Assembly (NCBI RefSeq): GCF_030732095.1
Contig: NZ_JAVAMQ010000023.1
Location: forward strand, 1 to 40,944
Length of the DNA: 40,944 bases
Reading direction: 5' to 3'
DNA from: Paracoccus spongiarum
GTDB taxonomy: Bacteria > Pseudomonadota > Alphaproteobacteria > Rhodobacterales > Rhodobacteraceae
Shown here: in pieces, positions 34,516 to 40,944 of the stretch
Numbering within the stretch: the stretch's first letter is position 1
Layout: each line of letters begins with the position of its first letter
Position numbers and translations under genes: made by a program
Notes under the pieces: generated by a model
The model's input: only the letters and a program-made list of their open reading frames with translations
Database searches by the model: none
Told to the model about the DNA's origin: nothing

Positions 34516-34899
34516 ATGTCCCGGCTGGAACGGTCTCATAACCTCCTGGACGCGATTGCAGCCTGTGACTGGTATGACGCGGAGATGGTCATGTCCGCCG
34601 TTCTGGAGGAAGCCCGCGCGGATGCCCCGCTGGTGCCGTTCGGCGATATCGAGGACGATGCGGAGTTCTGGGCCGCAACGGCGACATATGAGGAACTGCG
34701 CGCGTATTTCCTGGCCTGTGGAAAGCGCCTCGCGCGCCGGCAGATCGGCCGCCGTGGAAAGATCCGGCTGGCACAGCTGCTGCTTGCTGACCTGACCGAT
34801 GAGGACCGTCAGACGATGGTTGCCACGCCCCGCACTGGCGACGCTGGCCGGCAGGTTATCCAGCCCGAACGCCGCCAGGCGGAAGGGCCTCGCAGATGA
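34516..34899 (+). CDS. Hypothetical protein of the probable leading region
   Basis: This 127-residue protein is not recognised. It is acidic at the front (WYDAEMVMSAVLEEA, FGDIEDDAEFWAAT) and basic later (CGKRLARRQIGRRGKIRLA), with an all-helical look. No signal peptide. ATG 34516 is chosen over 34465 because protein-like composition starts there. It is convergent with the ardC operon. Its role is unknown. Confidence 0.65.
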   Translation: MSRLERSHNLLDAIAACDWYDAEMVMSAVLEEARADAPLVPFGDIEDDAEFWAATATYEELRAYFLACGKRLARRQIGRRGKIRLAQLLLADLTDEDRQTMVATPRTGDAGRQVIQPERRQAEGPRR

Positions 34900-35040
34900 A
34901 CGAGCGGGACGCGCCCCCAGAGAGCGAAGGGACGCGAGAAAATCTGTGGGAAATCTGACGTCCTTTAGAGCCAGGAAATGACGTGACGGGCGAAGCCTCG
35001 TCGCAATTTGCCGCGCAGCGGCTCCGCGCGGACAGCGCCG

Positions 35041-35139
35041 GACCAGGAGGGCAGTGGCCGGCTCGCCGGTCGCTGCCCTCCTGGTCAATCAGGCCCAAGC
35101 CGCAAATCGCCCCCCGGCCCGCAGATATCGGGCCGGGGG
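35041..35139. repeat. Two adjacent long hairpins
   Basis: The first hairpin has a perfect 14-bp outer stem, GACCAGGAGGGCAG (35041-35054) with CTGCCCTCCTGGTC (35073-35086), and an inner CCGGC-TC-GCCGG stem. The second has an 11-bp stem, CCCCCGGCCCG (35111-35121) with CGGGCCGGGGG (35129-35139), and a 7-base loop. Both lie just past the end of the ardC operon. Neither has a T-run on the correct side, so plain termination is doubtful. They would fold strongly in single-stranded DNA during transfer. Confidence 0.7.
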
Positions 35140-35145
35140 AAAATA

Positions 35146-35313
35146 TCAGCCTACATCTTCAACAAGGCGCTCTCCCGTAAATGGGTCCATTTCATAGATC
35201 AGAGCACTGATGCGGAAACGCGCGGAGCGGGCACGGGCGCGCTTGCGAGCCTCGGCCAGTGACTCGCAGAGAATTGGCAAATCGTCGGGATGGTCGCGCA
35301 ATTCATAGAACAT
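35146..35313 (-). CDS. Small protein, last gene of the ardC operon
   Basis: This 55-residue frame begins MFYELRDHPDDLPI and has an alanine/arginine-rich helix (SLAEARKRARARSARF) and an acidic end. No family known. Start 35313 is taken over 35364, because the longer frame would overlap the previous gene. It follows that gene by 10 bases and is probably co-transcribed with ardC. Confidence 0.65.
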   Translation of the reverse strand: MFYELRDHPDDLPILCESLAEARKRARARSARFRISALIYEMDPFTGERLVEDVG

Positions 35314-35323
35314 CGCGCAACCC

Positions 35324-35524
35324 TCACAACCGATGCCGCGCCGCGAGGGCGCGGGCATCGTCATGCTGATCGAGCATGGCCCGGAAATAGGCGTGGCGGT
35401 CGCCCCGCCGCGCCGGATCGAACCGGGCTTTCGGATTGATCTTATGGGATGCCGCGCGGATCACGGCCAGGTTGCTGGCGCAGATCGTCACGTTCAGGCG
35501 GCAATAGGCGGAAAAGCTGTGCAT
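35324..35524 (-). CDS. Small protein, third gene of the ardC operon
   Basis: A 66-residue, basic protein (FDPARRGDRHAYFRAMLDQH) with no motif I can name. AGGAGG lies closely upstream of its ATG (35524), supporting translation. It is 11 bases after the zinc-ribbon gene. Function unknown; the operon suggests an early role in transfer. Confidence 0.65.
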   Translation of the reverse strand: MHSFSAYCRLNVTICASNLAVIRAASHKINPKARFDPARRGDRHAYFRAMLDQHDDARALAARHRL

Positions 35525-35535
35525 GGTCGTCCTCC

Positions 35536-35721
35536 TTACAGGGTGGTGCCGGGTTTCAGATTGCCGTCGCGGTCGAGCCAGCCGCGCGCCATCGCGCAGG
35601 ACATGCAGATGCAGGTTCCGACCGGCTCACCCGGCACGGTCACGGGCGCGAGAAACACCAGCGGGTTGACGCTGCCGCATTTGCGGCAGGTCAGGACGGG
35701 CAGGGGGGTCGGGCCGCTCAT
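35536..35721 (-). CDS. Small zinc-ribbon protein, second gene of the ardC operon
   Basis: This 61-residue protein has two cysteine pairs, LTCRKCGSVN and TCICMSCAMARGW, which should form a zinc ribbon. Its ATG (35721) overlaps the ardC stop by ATGA, so translation is coupled. Small zinc ribbons often bind nucleic acid or a protein partner; no specific role can be given. Confidence 0.75.
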   Translation of the reverse strand: MSGPTPLPVLTCRKCGSVNPLVFLAPVTVPGEPVGTCICMSCAMARGWLDRDGNLKPGTTL

Positions 35722-36611
35722 GCGGCGGCCCTTTCCTCGATCATCCCGGCGGGTGCGGTTTTCATGAGCCAGTCGGCGGCCTTCTGTGCCTCGGTCGCGG
35801 CCTTGAAGATCATCCGCTTGTCGTCTTTCAGCGCGCGCAGCCACGACGCGATATAAGCCGCCGACTGCCCGAAATCAGGCGTCAGGCCGAGTTGAGCGCA
35901 AACCATAACTTGCCCCAATTCGGCGCAAAGTTCCTCGAATGCCACGGATGCCCGGTCGCTGAACCGGCTGAAGCGGTCCAGCCGGTGCGCTGCGCCGCTG
36001 GCATGGCAATATTCATGGGCGAGGGTCGCATAATATCCTCCCGCCTCGTGAAAGGTCGAAACCGGCGGCATATGCACGAAATCCCCGGCGATATCGTAAT
36101 AGGCGCGCGGATCTTCGCTGATGCGGCGTTCGATGCCGGTCGCGTCAAAGAACGCCTCAAGCGCCGGATCTGCCTCGGTCCCGAGATCGCGGGGTTCCTC
36201 GATGGGTGCGCCATGATAGGCTTCGGGCAATCCGTCGATCTGGTCGGCGTTGAACACCCGGTAAGACTTGGCATAGCCAATGGTCTTTTCCTCGCCGGTC
36301 TCGGGGTCTTCACGGTCCACGGTGCCGTATTTGACGACAATGGCGGATTTTTCGCCCTTGCGGACCTGTCCGCCAGCCTCCTGCGCCTGCCGGTAGGTGA
36401 ACCAGTAGGGGCTGCGGAAACCCATTTCGGCCGCCTCGCTCCACAGCATCAGAATGTTGATGCCCCTGTAAAATTCGCCGGTGCTGCGCCGGGGGCAAGG
36501 GATGCCGCCCGCATCGCCGGTCCAAGGCTTGCGCCATGCGGGCGTGCCTGCCTCGATGCTGGCAATGATCTGATCGGTGACATGCTGATAAATATCGAAC
36601 TTCGCTGCCAT
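35718..36611 (-). CDS. ardC: ArdC-family antirestriction protein
   Basis: ArdC proteins bind single-stranded DNA and protect incoming plasmids from restriction. The N-terminal domain (IYQHVTDQIIASIEAG, AWRKPW, NILMLW, GEKSAIVVKY) is the ArdC DNA-binding part. The C-terminal metalloprotease-like domain has HEYCH at residues 199-203. Length from ATG 36611 is 297 residues, as in the family. AAGGAGG six bases upstream fixes this start, although an in-frame extension of 30 residues (from the duplicated leader) is open. It is first in a four-gene leftward operon within the probable leading region. Confidence 0.93.
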   Translation of the reverse strand: MAAKFDIYQHVTDQIIASIEAGTPAWRKPWTGDAGGIPCPRRSTGEFYRGINILMLWSEAAEMGFRSPYWFTYRQAQEAGGQVRKGEKSAIVVKYGTVDREDPETGEEKTIGYAKSYRVFNADQIDGLPEAYHGAPIEEPRDLGTEADPALEAFFDATGIERRISEDPRAYYDIAGDFVHMPPVSTFHEAGGYYATLAHEYCHASGAAHRLDRFSRFSDRASVAFEELCAELGQVMVCAQLGLTPDFGQSAAYIASWLRALKDDKRMIFKAATEAQKAADWLMKTAPAGMIEERAAA

Positions 36612-36622
36612 GTCGGCCTCCT

Positions 36623-36702
36623 TTGCGACGGGCGGCGCGGGCTTGGTGCCTGCTTTCCGCCGATGGGCGAGACCTCTCTGCTTGTCGTCGAAAGGCCCCA
36701 TG
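36623..36702 (-). repeat. 80-bp leader A, copy 1 (upstream of ardC)
   Basis: This is identical over 80 bases to 40864-40943. On the minus strand it starts ATGGGGCCTTTCGACGAC and ends just before the ribosome-binding site of ardC. In both copies the frame starting with this ATG continues unbroken into the gene, giving a possible shared N-terminal or leader peptide that starts MGPFDDKQRG. The identity at DNA level, with unrelated genes after it, suggests a regulatory leader. Confidence 0.85.
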
Positions 36703-36871
36703 CCTTTCGGACGGCAAAGCGGGGAGGGCGCAGCCCTGCCCGCGGCCCTGGGGCTGACTGTCAAGGCTCGGGAAGGCGGGGTGGCGCGGCCCGCAGGCGA
36801 AGCCGAGGACACGGCCCGCCTGGACGACGACGCGCATCGCGCGGCGCTTGGCCATTGACCGTCAGACGCAG

Positions 36872-36993
36872 GGATGCGTGGCGGACAAAAGGAAACGAAA
36901 AGATCGTCGGGGCGGGGGTGAGCGCGGGCGCAGCCCGCGTCGATCCCCCGCCACGTCCTCAGCCCATCTTGGCCCGCGCCTGCGCGCGGGTCG
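36872..36993 (-). repeat. Structured leader element B, copy 2 (upstream of ardC)
   Basis: It corresponds to 4-125. The hairpin GCGGGC-GCA-GCCCGC lies inside a GGGGG/CCCCC pair, and CCCGCG-loop-CGCGGG follows. It is about 170 bases upstream of leader A. The 36703-36871 DNA between them is GC-rich and has no gene. Promoter function for ardC is inferred from position. Confidence 0.7.
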
Positions 36994-37096
36994 CAGATTT
37001 GCTGCTGGATCAATGATGAGTTGGTCAGCTATGCGGGACTTTTCTGCCGTTGCTTCGCTCTGGATCAATGGCGGCTATTCGTTCACTCTGACTGTC

Positions 37097-37789
37097 ATGA
37101 CCGCATTCACCCAAGCCAGCCTTCCCCATGTTCATCGCTGGACCTACACTGCCGGGGCCAACGAAGTCTCGATTGTTCTTCCGGATGGGTGTGTCGATCT
37201 GGTTGTCTTGTCCTGCGACAGGACGGGACGCGAAGTTTTTCACACCACTGACTGGGACTTTGCGCCAAGGTTGGTCAAGCTAAACGCAGGCACCTGCCTG
37301 ACTGGCTATCGGCTGCGACCTGGCACTACGCTAGACCTTGCCGAATTCGAGCCCGCGGACCATGACGTGTCGAACCTTGAGGCAGAGATCGAAGCCAACA
37401 CGCGGCATGACCAAGAGGTCTCGGAAACCATCGAGGCCCTTTGCTTGTCGGGCAACAGCGTTCGTTGCTTGGCCCGGCAACAAGGCGTATCGGAAAGAAC
37501 CCTGCAACGTCGTTTCAAAGACCTGTCGCTTCCTTCCCCGGCCTTCTGGCGTCAACTGGGACGGGCTCGGCGGGCGGTTCAGGCCCTACCATGTCGCGTT
37601 CCGCTTGCCGAAATCGCAGCGCACTACGGCTACAGCGACCAGGCGCACATGACGCGAGAGTTCGTGCGTTGGTTCGGCTGGACGCCCGCCCAACTCCGCC
37701 GGAACCCGGCTGCCATTGCCGATCTGGCGCAACCCGGGCTTGGCAACTGGTCAGGAGAGATTAGCCTCGAGATCGCGGGTCTGACGTAG
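37097..37789 (+). CDS. AraC-family transcription regulator
   Basis: The C-terminal region has the two AraC helix-turn-helix units: SVRCLARQQGVSERTLQRRF and LAEIAAHYGYSDQAHMTREF, ending in the usual FGWTPAQLRR. The N-terminal domain (about 1-120) is a sensing domain of the DUF6597/cupin-like kind (VLPDGCVDLVVL). The start ATG 37097 has no good ribosome-binding site; an upstream in-frame ATG at 37013 is possible. Two leftward genes converge on it, and its end overlaps the DUF1801 gene by 39 bases. It lies between two plasmid operons and looks like cargo from a chromosome. Confidence 0.85.
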   Translation: MTAFTQASLPHVHRWTYTAGANEVSIVLPDGCVDLVVLSCDRTGREVFHTTDWDFAPRLVKLNAGTCLTGYRLRPGTTLDLAEFEPADHDVSNLEAEIEANTRHDQEVSETIEALCLSGNSVRCLARQQGVSERTLQRRFKDLSLPSPAFWRQLGRARRAVQALPCRVPLAEIAAHYGYSDQAHMTREFVRWFGWTPAQLRRNPAAIADLAQPGLGNWSGEISLEIAGLT

Positions 37790-38089
37790 GAAATCCTCAC
37801 ATCGCTTGTCCACGATGTCGGCCAGGCTGGCGAGCTTGATGTGACGCCGATGCTTCCCTCCGCCTTCGAGCACCCGCTCCGGATCATCCAGTTGCGCGCC
37901 GTTGGTGAACTCCAAGGAGACGTGGTCCTTGTAAGCGAAAATCCCGCAGAACTGCGATTTGGGCTGCCCGGGAACGCGCTCAATCATGGTTCCACCGTAT
38001 TTCGTGACACAGGCCGCGGCGGGCTCAACCTTTGCGACAACAGCTTTCAATTGTGCGACGATTTTTGCTTTTTCTGACTCCTCCATCAT
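37751..38089 (-). CDS. DUF1801-like protein
   Basis: This 112-residue protein resembles the DUF1801 family (YdhG-like fold): KYGGTMIERVPG, FCGIFAYKDHVSLEFTNGA and a C-terminal part with HRRHIKL. The family's biochemical role is unknown. The gene follows the VOC gene by 4 bases, so they form a pair. Together with the AraC-type regulator they make a small cargo block. Confidence 0.75.
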   Translation of the reverse strand: MMEESEKAKIVAQLKAVVAKVEPAAACVTKYGGTMIERVPGQPKSQFCGIFAYKDHVSLEFTNGAQLDDPERVLEGGGKHRRHIKLASLADIVDKRCEDFLRQTRDLEANLS

Positions 38090-38093
38090 GGCC

Positions 38094-38483
38094 TCAACCT
38101 GGCAACTGTACTGCTGTGCAGATTTCGATCAGATACCCATTTGGGTCCGCCACATAGGACGTTGTCTGCCCCCAAGATTCATCGCGCACGTCCTGAACCA
38201 GCGTCGCCCCCGCGTCGAGCGCCCTTTGCAGGGTGCCGGCCACATCGTCCGTCTCAAAAGCGATCTCGAACGTCGGGGCGTCGGGTCTCGGCAGTGCCGG
38301 GCTCTTGCCCAACTCGCGCATGAGGGCTCTTGAGGAGAAAGCCAGTTTGGTTTTCCCTGTTACCAGCTCGCCGTAATCTCCGCCTTCGTGAAGGAAACCG
38401 CGTTCAAGCCTGAAAGCCTTTTCAAAAAAGTCGAGCGACGACGAGACGTCGTCAACGTAGAGAATCGTGTAGCGAAAGATCAT
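38094..38483 (-). CDS. Glyoxalase/VOC superfamily protein
   Basis: Vicinal oxygen chelate fold: YTILYVDDVSSSLDFFEKAF, then an EIAFETDDV repeat and SYVADPNGYLIEIC at the end with the metal-binding glutamate. The 129 residues hold one pair of VOC modules. Start 38483 is used since a longer frame adds an unrelated 31 residues. Proteins of this kind include glyoxalases, resistance proteins and dioxygenases; which one is unclear. Probably co-transcribed with the DUF1801 gene. Confidence 0.82.
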   Translation of the reverse strand: MIFRYTILYVDDVSSSLDFFEKAFRLERGFLHEGGDYGELVTGKTKLAFSSRALMRELGKSPALPRPDAPTFEIAFETDDVAGTLQRALDAGATLVQDVRDESWGQTTSYVADPNGYLIEICTAVQLPG

Positions 38484-38610
38484 GTGAGGCGCCTCCAACA
38501 ATGTGGTTCCAACGATAGGCCACGATGGTGCGACGGTCTTGAAGAAAGCCGACAATAAGCGGCTGTGCAGCATCACGCAGTTTGGGCTCTTCGCGTCGTT
38601 CTGCCGTTCA

Positions 38611-38647
38611 GTCTATCCCCAGAACGATCCACAGAAATTGTGGATAA
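38611..38647. promoter_or_regulatory. DnaA box and related sequences
   Basis: TGTGGATAA (38639-38647) is an exact DnaA box (TTATCCACA inverse). TATCCCCAG and GATCCACAG just before it are weaker matches. The 38484-38756 gap has no gene. A DnaA cluster can mark a replication origin or a DnaA-regulated promoter. Confidence 0.5.
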
Positions 38648-38656
38648 GTTCGCTGG

Positions 38657-38686
38657 CAAAGAAAGGGGCCGCCCGAGGGCGGCCCA
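38657..38686 (-). terminator. Terminator of the methylase-like operon
   Basis: A 9-bp stem GGGCGGCCC/GGGCCGCCC (38666-38685) is followed in the leftward direction by CTTTCTTTGC. This suits the end of the leftward operon whose last gene stops at 38760. Confidence 0.65.
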
Positions 38687-38759
38687 GTTAAACCTTCGTC
38701 GCAGAAGGATCGGTCATGTCGGGGTCGAGGCTAGGGGGCCGGTCGGCCTGCGTCAATCG

Positions 38760-39548
38760 TCATTGCCAGACGGCGCGTGCGGTGGCCGGCACTGAGCCGC
38801 GTAGCAGCTCCTGGCGCATCGCCTGAGCAGCCTTTTCGGCATCCGCCGCCTGCCGTTCGGCCTCGCGCTGCTTGGCGAAAGGGTGGCCGTTCAGCGCATG
38901 GAACACAGGCGCGGCAGGGGTGAATGCCTGATCGAAGCTTTCCAGCGAGAGACTGTTGCCGTGAATGACGCGACCGGCGACACCGCGCGCGGCGATCTGG
39001 ACATAGGCCATGTGGAACGTCGCGCGGGAAAGCTCGACGGCCTCGACCCAGATATGCCGGGCCGGATCGAAACCCTGTTCCTCGATCACATCGGCCACGG
39101 CCAGCACCATGCCGCCCGCGCCAGCGGCGGGTTCCGAGATGGTGATGAAGCCATGCGTCTGGATCTGGGCCGCCACATCGCCAAGGGTCATCATCGCCAT
39201 CATGCGGCTGACCTCGTAAGGGGTGAAGAACTGACCCATGCGGGCATCGAGCGCGCCGATCTCGGCCGCGACCTGGCCGAAGAAATCGACGCCGCCGGCG
39301 GCGATGGTCTGCAAGGCCAGGCCCATCATGTCCGGCATCCGGCGCACATCGTCCTTGTTCGGGAACATCCCGACACAGGACATGTAGTCGGCCTCAAGCC
39401 GGTCGCGCTGGTCGGGGAAGGGCGAGGCGCGCTTTGCCAGGGCGCACCAGGCCATTTCGCAGAAGATGCGGAAGATCTCGGTGCGGGTCTTCGAGCGGTC
39501 GAAGCTGTCGAGCGCGCGCAGAAAATCGGTCACGGCGGGATGGGCCAT
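38760..39548 (-). CDS. N6-adenine DNA methylase-like protein, atypical catalytic motif
   Basis: The protein (262 residues from ATG 39548) carries GQFFTP (105-110) and the SAM-binding motif SEPAAGAGGM (138-147), as in N6-adenine methylases of the HsdM type. Where the catalytic NPPF/Y motif is expected, it has ALNGHPFAKQ (218-227), so activity is doubtful or altered. The C-terminus is a charged helix. It is the last gene of a three-gene operon preceded by leader A. As a modified methylase in the probable leading region it might protect or mask incoming DNA. Confidence 0.82.
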   Translation of the reverse strand: MAHPAVTDFLRALDSFDRSKTRTEIFRIFCEMAWCALAKRASPFPDQRDRLEADYMSCVGMFPNKDDVRRMPDMMGLALQTIAAGGVDFFGQVAAEIGALDARMGQFFTPYEVSRMMAMMTLGDVAAQIQTHGFITISEPAAGAGGMVLAVADVIEEQGFDPARHIWVEAVELSRATFHMAYVQIAARGVAGRVIHGNSLSLESFDQAFTPAAPVFHALNGHPFAKQREAERQAADAEKAAQAMRQELLRGSVPATARAVWQ

Positions 39549-39606
39549 GTCTGAATCCTTGGGCAATGGGGCAGGGGGCCGCGCCCGCAGGCGCGGCGCC
39601 GGGGGA

Positions 39607-40218
39607 TCAGATGCGGGTCCAGTCCCGCGCCATGACGCGGCTGATCCGGCAGTCCTTCCCGGTCTCGATGCAGGTAAAGAAGGTGGTCGCGCGGTTCGCG
39701 CCGGCGAAGCGCTCCTTCTTCACGCGGAAGGTGCAGCCCTCGGTGCCATCGCTGAACCGCAGCGGCTCGGCAAAGCGGATCACGTCGCCGGGCTTCAGCG
39801 GGCGTTTTTCCCTGGCCGCGTGATCGCGGCACCGCTGCCGCCAGTCGGTCGCATGATCATTGACCGTCTCCGACAGCAGCGACAGCAGCTTTTCCGGGGC
39901 ATGGGCGGCGGCATCCGTGGGGCCGGCGGTCTCCGCCATCGACTTGTAGCCCCACTCACCGCCCTTGGTCGATGTCAGGAAGATCGCGGCAAAGACATAA
40001 CCGCCGGTTGCGTCGGTCACGTAGTCGCCATAAGGGCAAAGCCCGTCCTCGCGCCGGCCAGAGGTCTTTGGTTCCGACCTGACGGCCGCATACCAGACCG
40101 ATCCCTTGCGGCTGATCAGCACGGGATAGCTGCGGCGCTCTTCATCCTCGCCGCCACAAAGCCGGGCGATCTCGTCGCGGATGCAGGCGGGGGTGTGGTT
40201 ATGGACCAGCCAGCCCAT
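39607..40218 (-). CDS. Hypothetical protein of the leading-region operon
   Basis: This 203-residue protein begins MGWLVHNHTP and is not recognised with certainty. It looks soluble and beta-rich, with WYAAVRSEP, GGYVFAAIFLTSTKGGEWGYKSMAET and FRVKKERFAG as distinctive blocks. Its start lies two bases past the previous stop. It is probably translated with its neighbours. The methylase-like gene follows 58 bases later. A link with antirestriction is inferred from the shared operon and leader only. Confidence 0.72.
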   Translation of the reverse strand: MGWLVHNHTPACIRDEIARLCGGEDEERRSYPVLISRKGSVWYAAVRSEPKTSGRREDGLCPYGDYVTDATGGYVFAAIFLTSTKGGEWGYKSMAETAGPTDAAAHAPEKLLSLLSETVNDHATDWRQRCRDHAAREKRPLKPGDVIRFAEPLRFSDGTEGCTFRVKKERFAGANRATTFFTCIETGKDCRISRVMARDWTRI

Positions 40219-40219
40219 A

Positions 40220-40846
40220 TCAGCCCCTCCGCTTTTCGATAGCGGCAAGGATTTGCTCGCGCAGATAGGTCAGGGGATGATTATCGGCATCGTCGCCGCG
40301 CGCGGCGTCGGCACTCTGCTCGGGGATCTCGTCAAGGATGCGCTGCGACAGCAGGTCCACCAGATCGGGCAGGCGGGTGTTGGCATAGGCGCAGGAAAGA
40401 TCGCAGTATTCGACCAGCTCGCCGGTCAGGTCCACGATCCGGGCAAGGGATTCGCCGATATCATCCGACAGCGCGTCATGGACGATCTGCCATTCCTCTG
40501 CCTCCCGATGAAACCCATACACCGACCAGAACGCATGTTCGCCGGGATCGCAGACCTCGATGCTGCCGCCCATGTCGCGAACGGGCGAGACGCGGAACCC
40601 GGTAAAGTCGAGAATGCAGGTGCCGGACGGCAACCCGTTCCAGTCCTGCGCCAGCGCGGCTTCATCAATGCGCTGGCCCGCCCCCAGATACTGAACGGCA
40701 CTGACCCACTTGGCTTTCACCTGCGCCTTCTCGCGCAATTCATCGAGGGTGAATGTGCCGAGATATTCCCCGGTCACATCGAACGCGCCCCAGAGATTGA
40801 GCCAGCGGCCTTCGTTCCGGGTCAGATTGTCAAAATTGCGTAGCAT
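40220..40846 (-). CDS. Hypothetical protein, first gene after leader A copy 2
   Basis: This 208-residue soluble protein is acidic, with EYLGTFTLDELREKA, FTGFRVSPVRDMGGSIEVCD and EYCDLSCAYANTRL. I do not recognise it. ATG 40846 has a purine-rich AGAAGGA upstream. The frame also runs on through leader A up to the window end, so a longer product with 32 extra residues cannot be excluded. The leader shared with ardC suggests common control. Confidence 0.7.
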   Translation of the reverse strand: MLRNFDNLTRNEGRWLNLWGAFDVTGEYLGTFTLDELREKAQVKAKWVSAVQYLGAGQRIDEAALAQDWNGLPSGTCILDFTGFRVSPVRDMGGSIEVCDPGEHAFWSVYGFHREAEEWQIVHDALSDDIGESLARIVDLTGELVEYCDLSCAYANTRLPDLVDLLSQRILDEIPEQSADAARGDDADNHPLTYLREQILAAIEKRRG

Positions 40847-40863
40847 CTCGCGTCGTCCTTCTC

Positions 40864-40943
40864 TTGCGACGGGCGGCGCGGGCTTGGTGCCTGCTTTCCG
40901 CCGATGGGCGAGACCTCTCTGCTTGTCGTCGAAAGGCCCCATG
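40864..40943 (-). repeat. 80-bp leader A, copy 2 (window end)
   Basis: It is identical to 36623-36702. It precedes the hypothetical gene at 40846 as copy 1 precedes ardC. The window ends one base after the repeat. If the molecule is circular, element B copy 1 (4-125) would follow directly, without the ~170-base spacer of the ardC copy. Confidence 0.85.
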
Positions 40944-40944
40944 G

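Noticed and set aside
36612..37096. N-terminal extensions of ardC (to 37013) and of the AraC-type gene (to 36848)
   Set aside because: Both run through elements A and B with biased Arg/Ser/Pro composition; the ribosome-binding site before 36611 and family length argue for short forms.
1..40944. tRNA, rRNA or CRISPR array
   Set aside because: No cloverleaf, rRNA segment or regularly spaced direct repeats could be seen in the parts inspected.

Overview
The window looks like most or all of a conjugative plasmid from an alphaproteobacterium, probably a member of the Rhodobacteraceae. This is inferred from the GC-rich backbone, a RepC-family replication initiator without RepA/RepB, an alphaproteobacterial LexA box (GTTC-N7-GTTC), a VirB/VirD4-type transfer system with a VirD2/MobP-like relaxase, and VirC1/VirC2-like proteins. 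The last 80 bases duplicate the leader of ardC, and the first ~125 bases resemble the element that lies further upstream of ardC. The two ends therefore fit together as one promoter/leader region, as expected if the molecule is circular.

Layout. 1-860: repeat element and non-coding DNA. 859-5192: type III restriction-modification system (mod-res). 5201-7491: an SOS cassette with a Y-family polymerase divergent from a small gene and a SRAP (YedK/HMCES-like) gene around one LexA box. 7815-8978: AIPR-type abortive infection protein. 9146-9848: serine recombinase with a likely res site and a polymerase-gene remnant. 9937-12776: accessory genes, a nuclease, solitary repC and a candidate antisense RNA in the repC leader. 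12895-16239: a less GC-rich quorum-sensing module with luxR enclosed by a perfect 31-bp inverted repeat, luxI and several small genes. 16256-27616: the virB operon (B1, B2, B3, B4, B7-like lipoprotein, a second transglycosylase with a B5-like tail, B5, two unknowns, B6, B8, B9, B10, B11). 27850-32465: the leftward operon mobC, relaxase, virD4. 32466-32906: AT-rich oriT candidate containing TATCCTGC. 32907-34246: virC1/virC2-like pair. 34516-40944: probable leading region with two leftward operons (ardC plus three small genes; two unknowns plus an N6-methylase-like gene). Both operons share a leader. An araC/DUF1801/VOC cargo block lies between them.

How it may work together (inference). LuxI/LuxR, through the paired operators around luxR, may switch on luxI and the virB operon to the right, and a small gene plus a TrbM-like secreted protein to the left. 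MobC, the relaxase and VirD4 would process and deliver a strand nicked between mobC and virC1. DNA entering first would carry ArdC and the methylase-like operon, whose duplicated structured leaders may allow early coordinated expression against host restriction. Type III R-M and AIPR would defend the host once the plasmid is established. The SOS cassette would respond to DNA damage or single-stranded DNA. RepC, with its antisense RNA, would set copy number.
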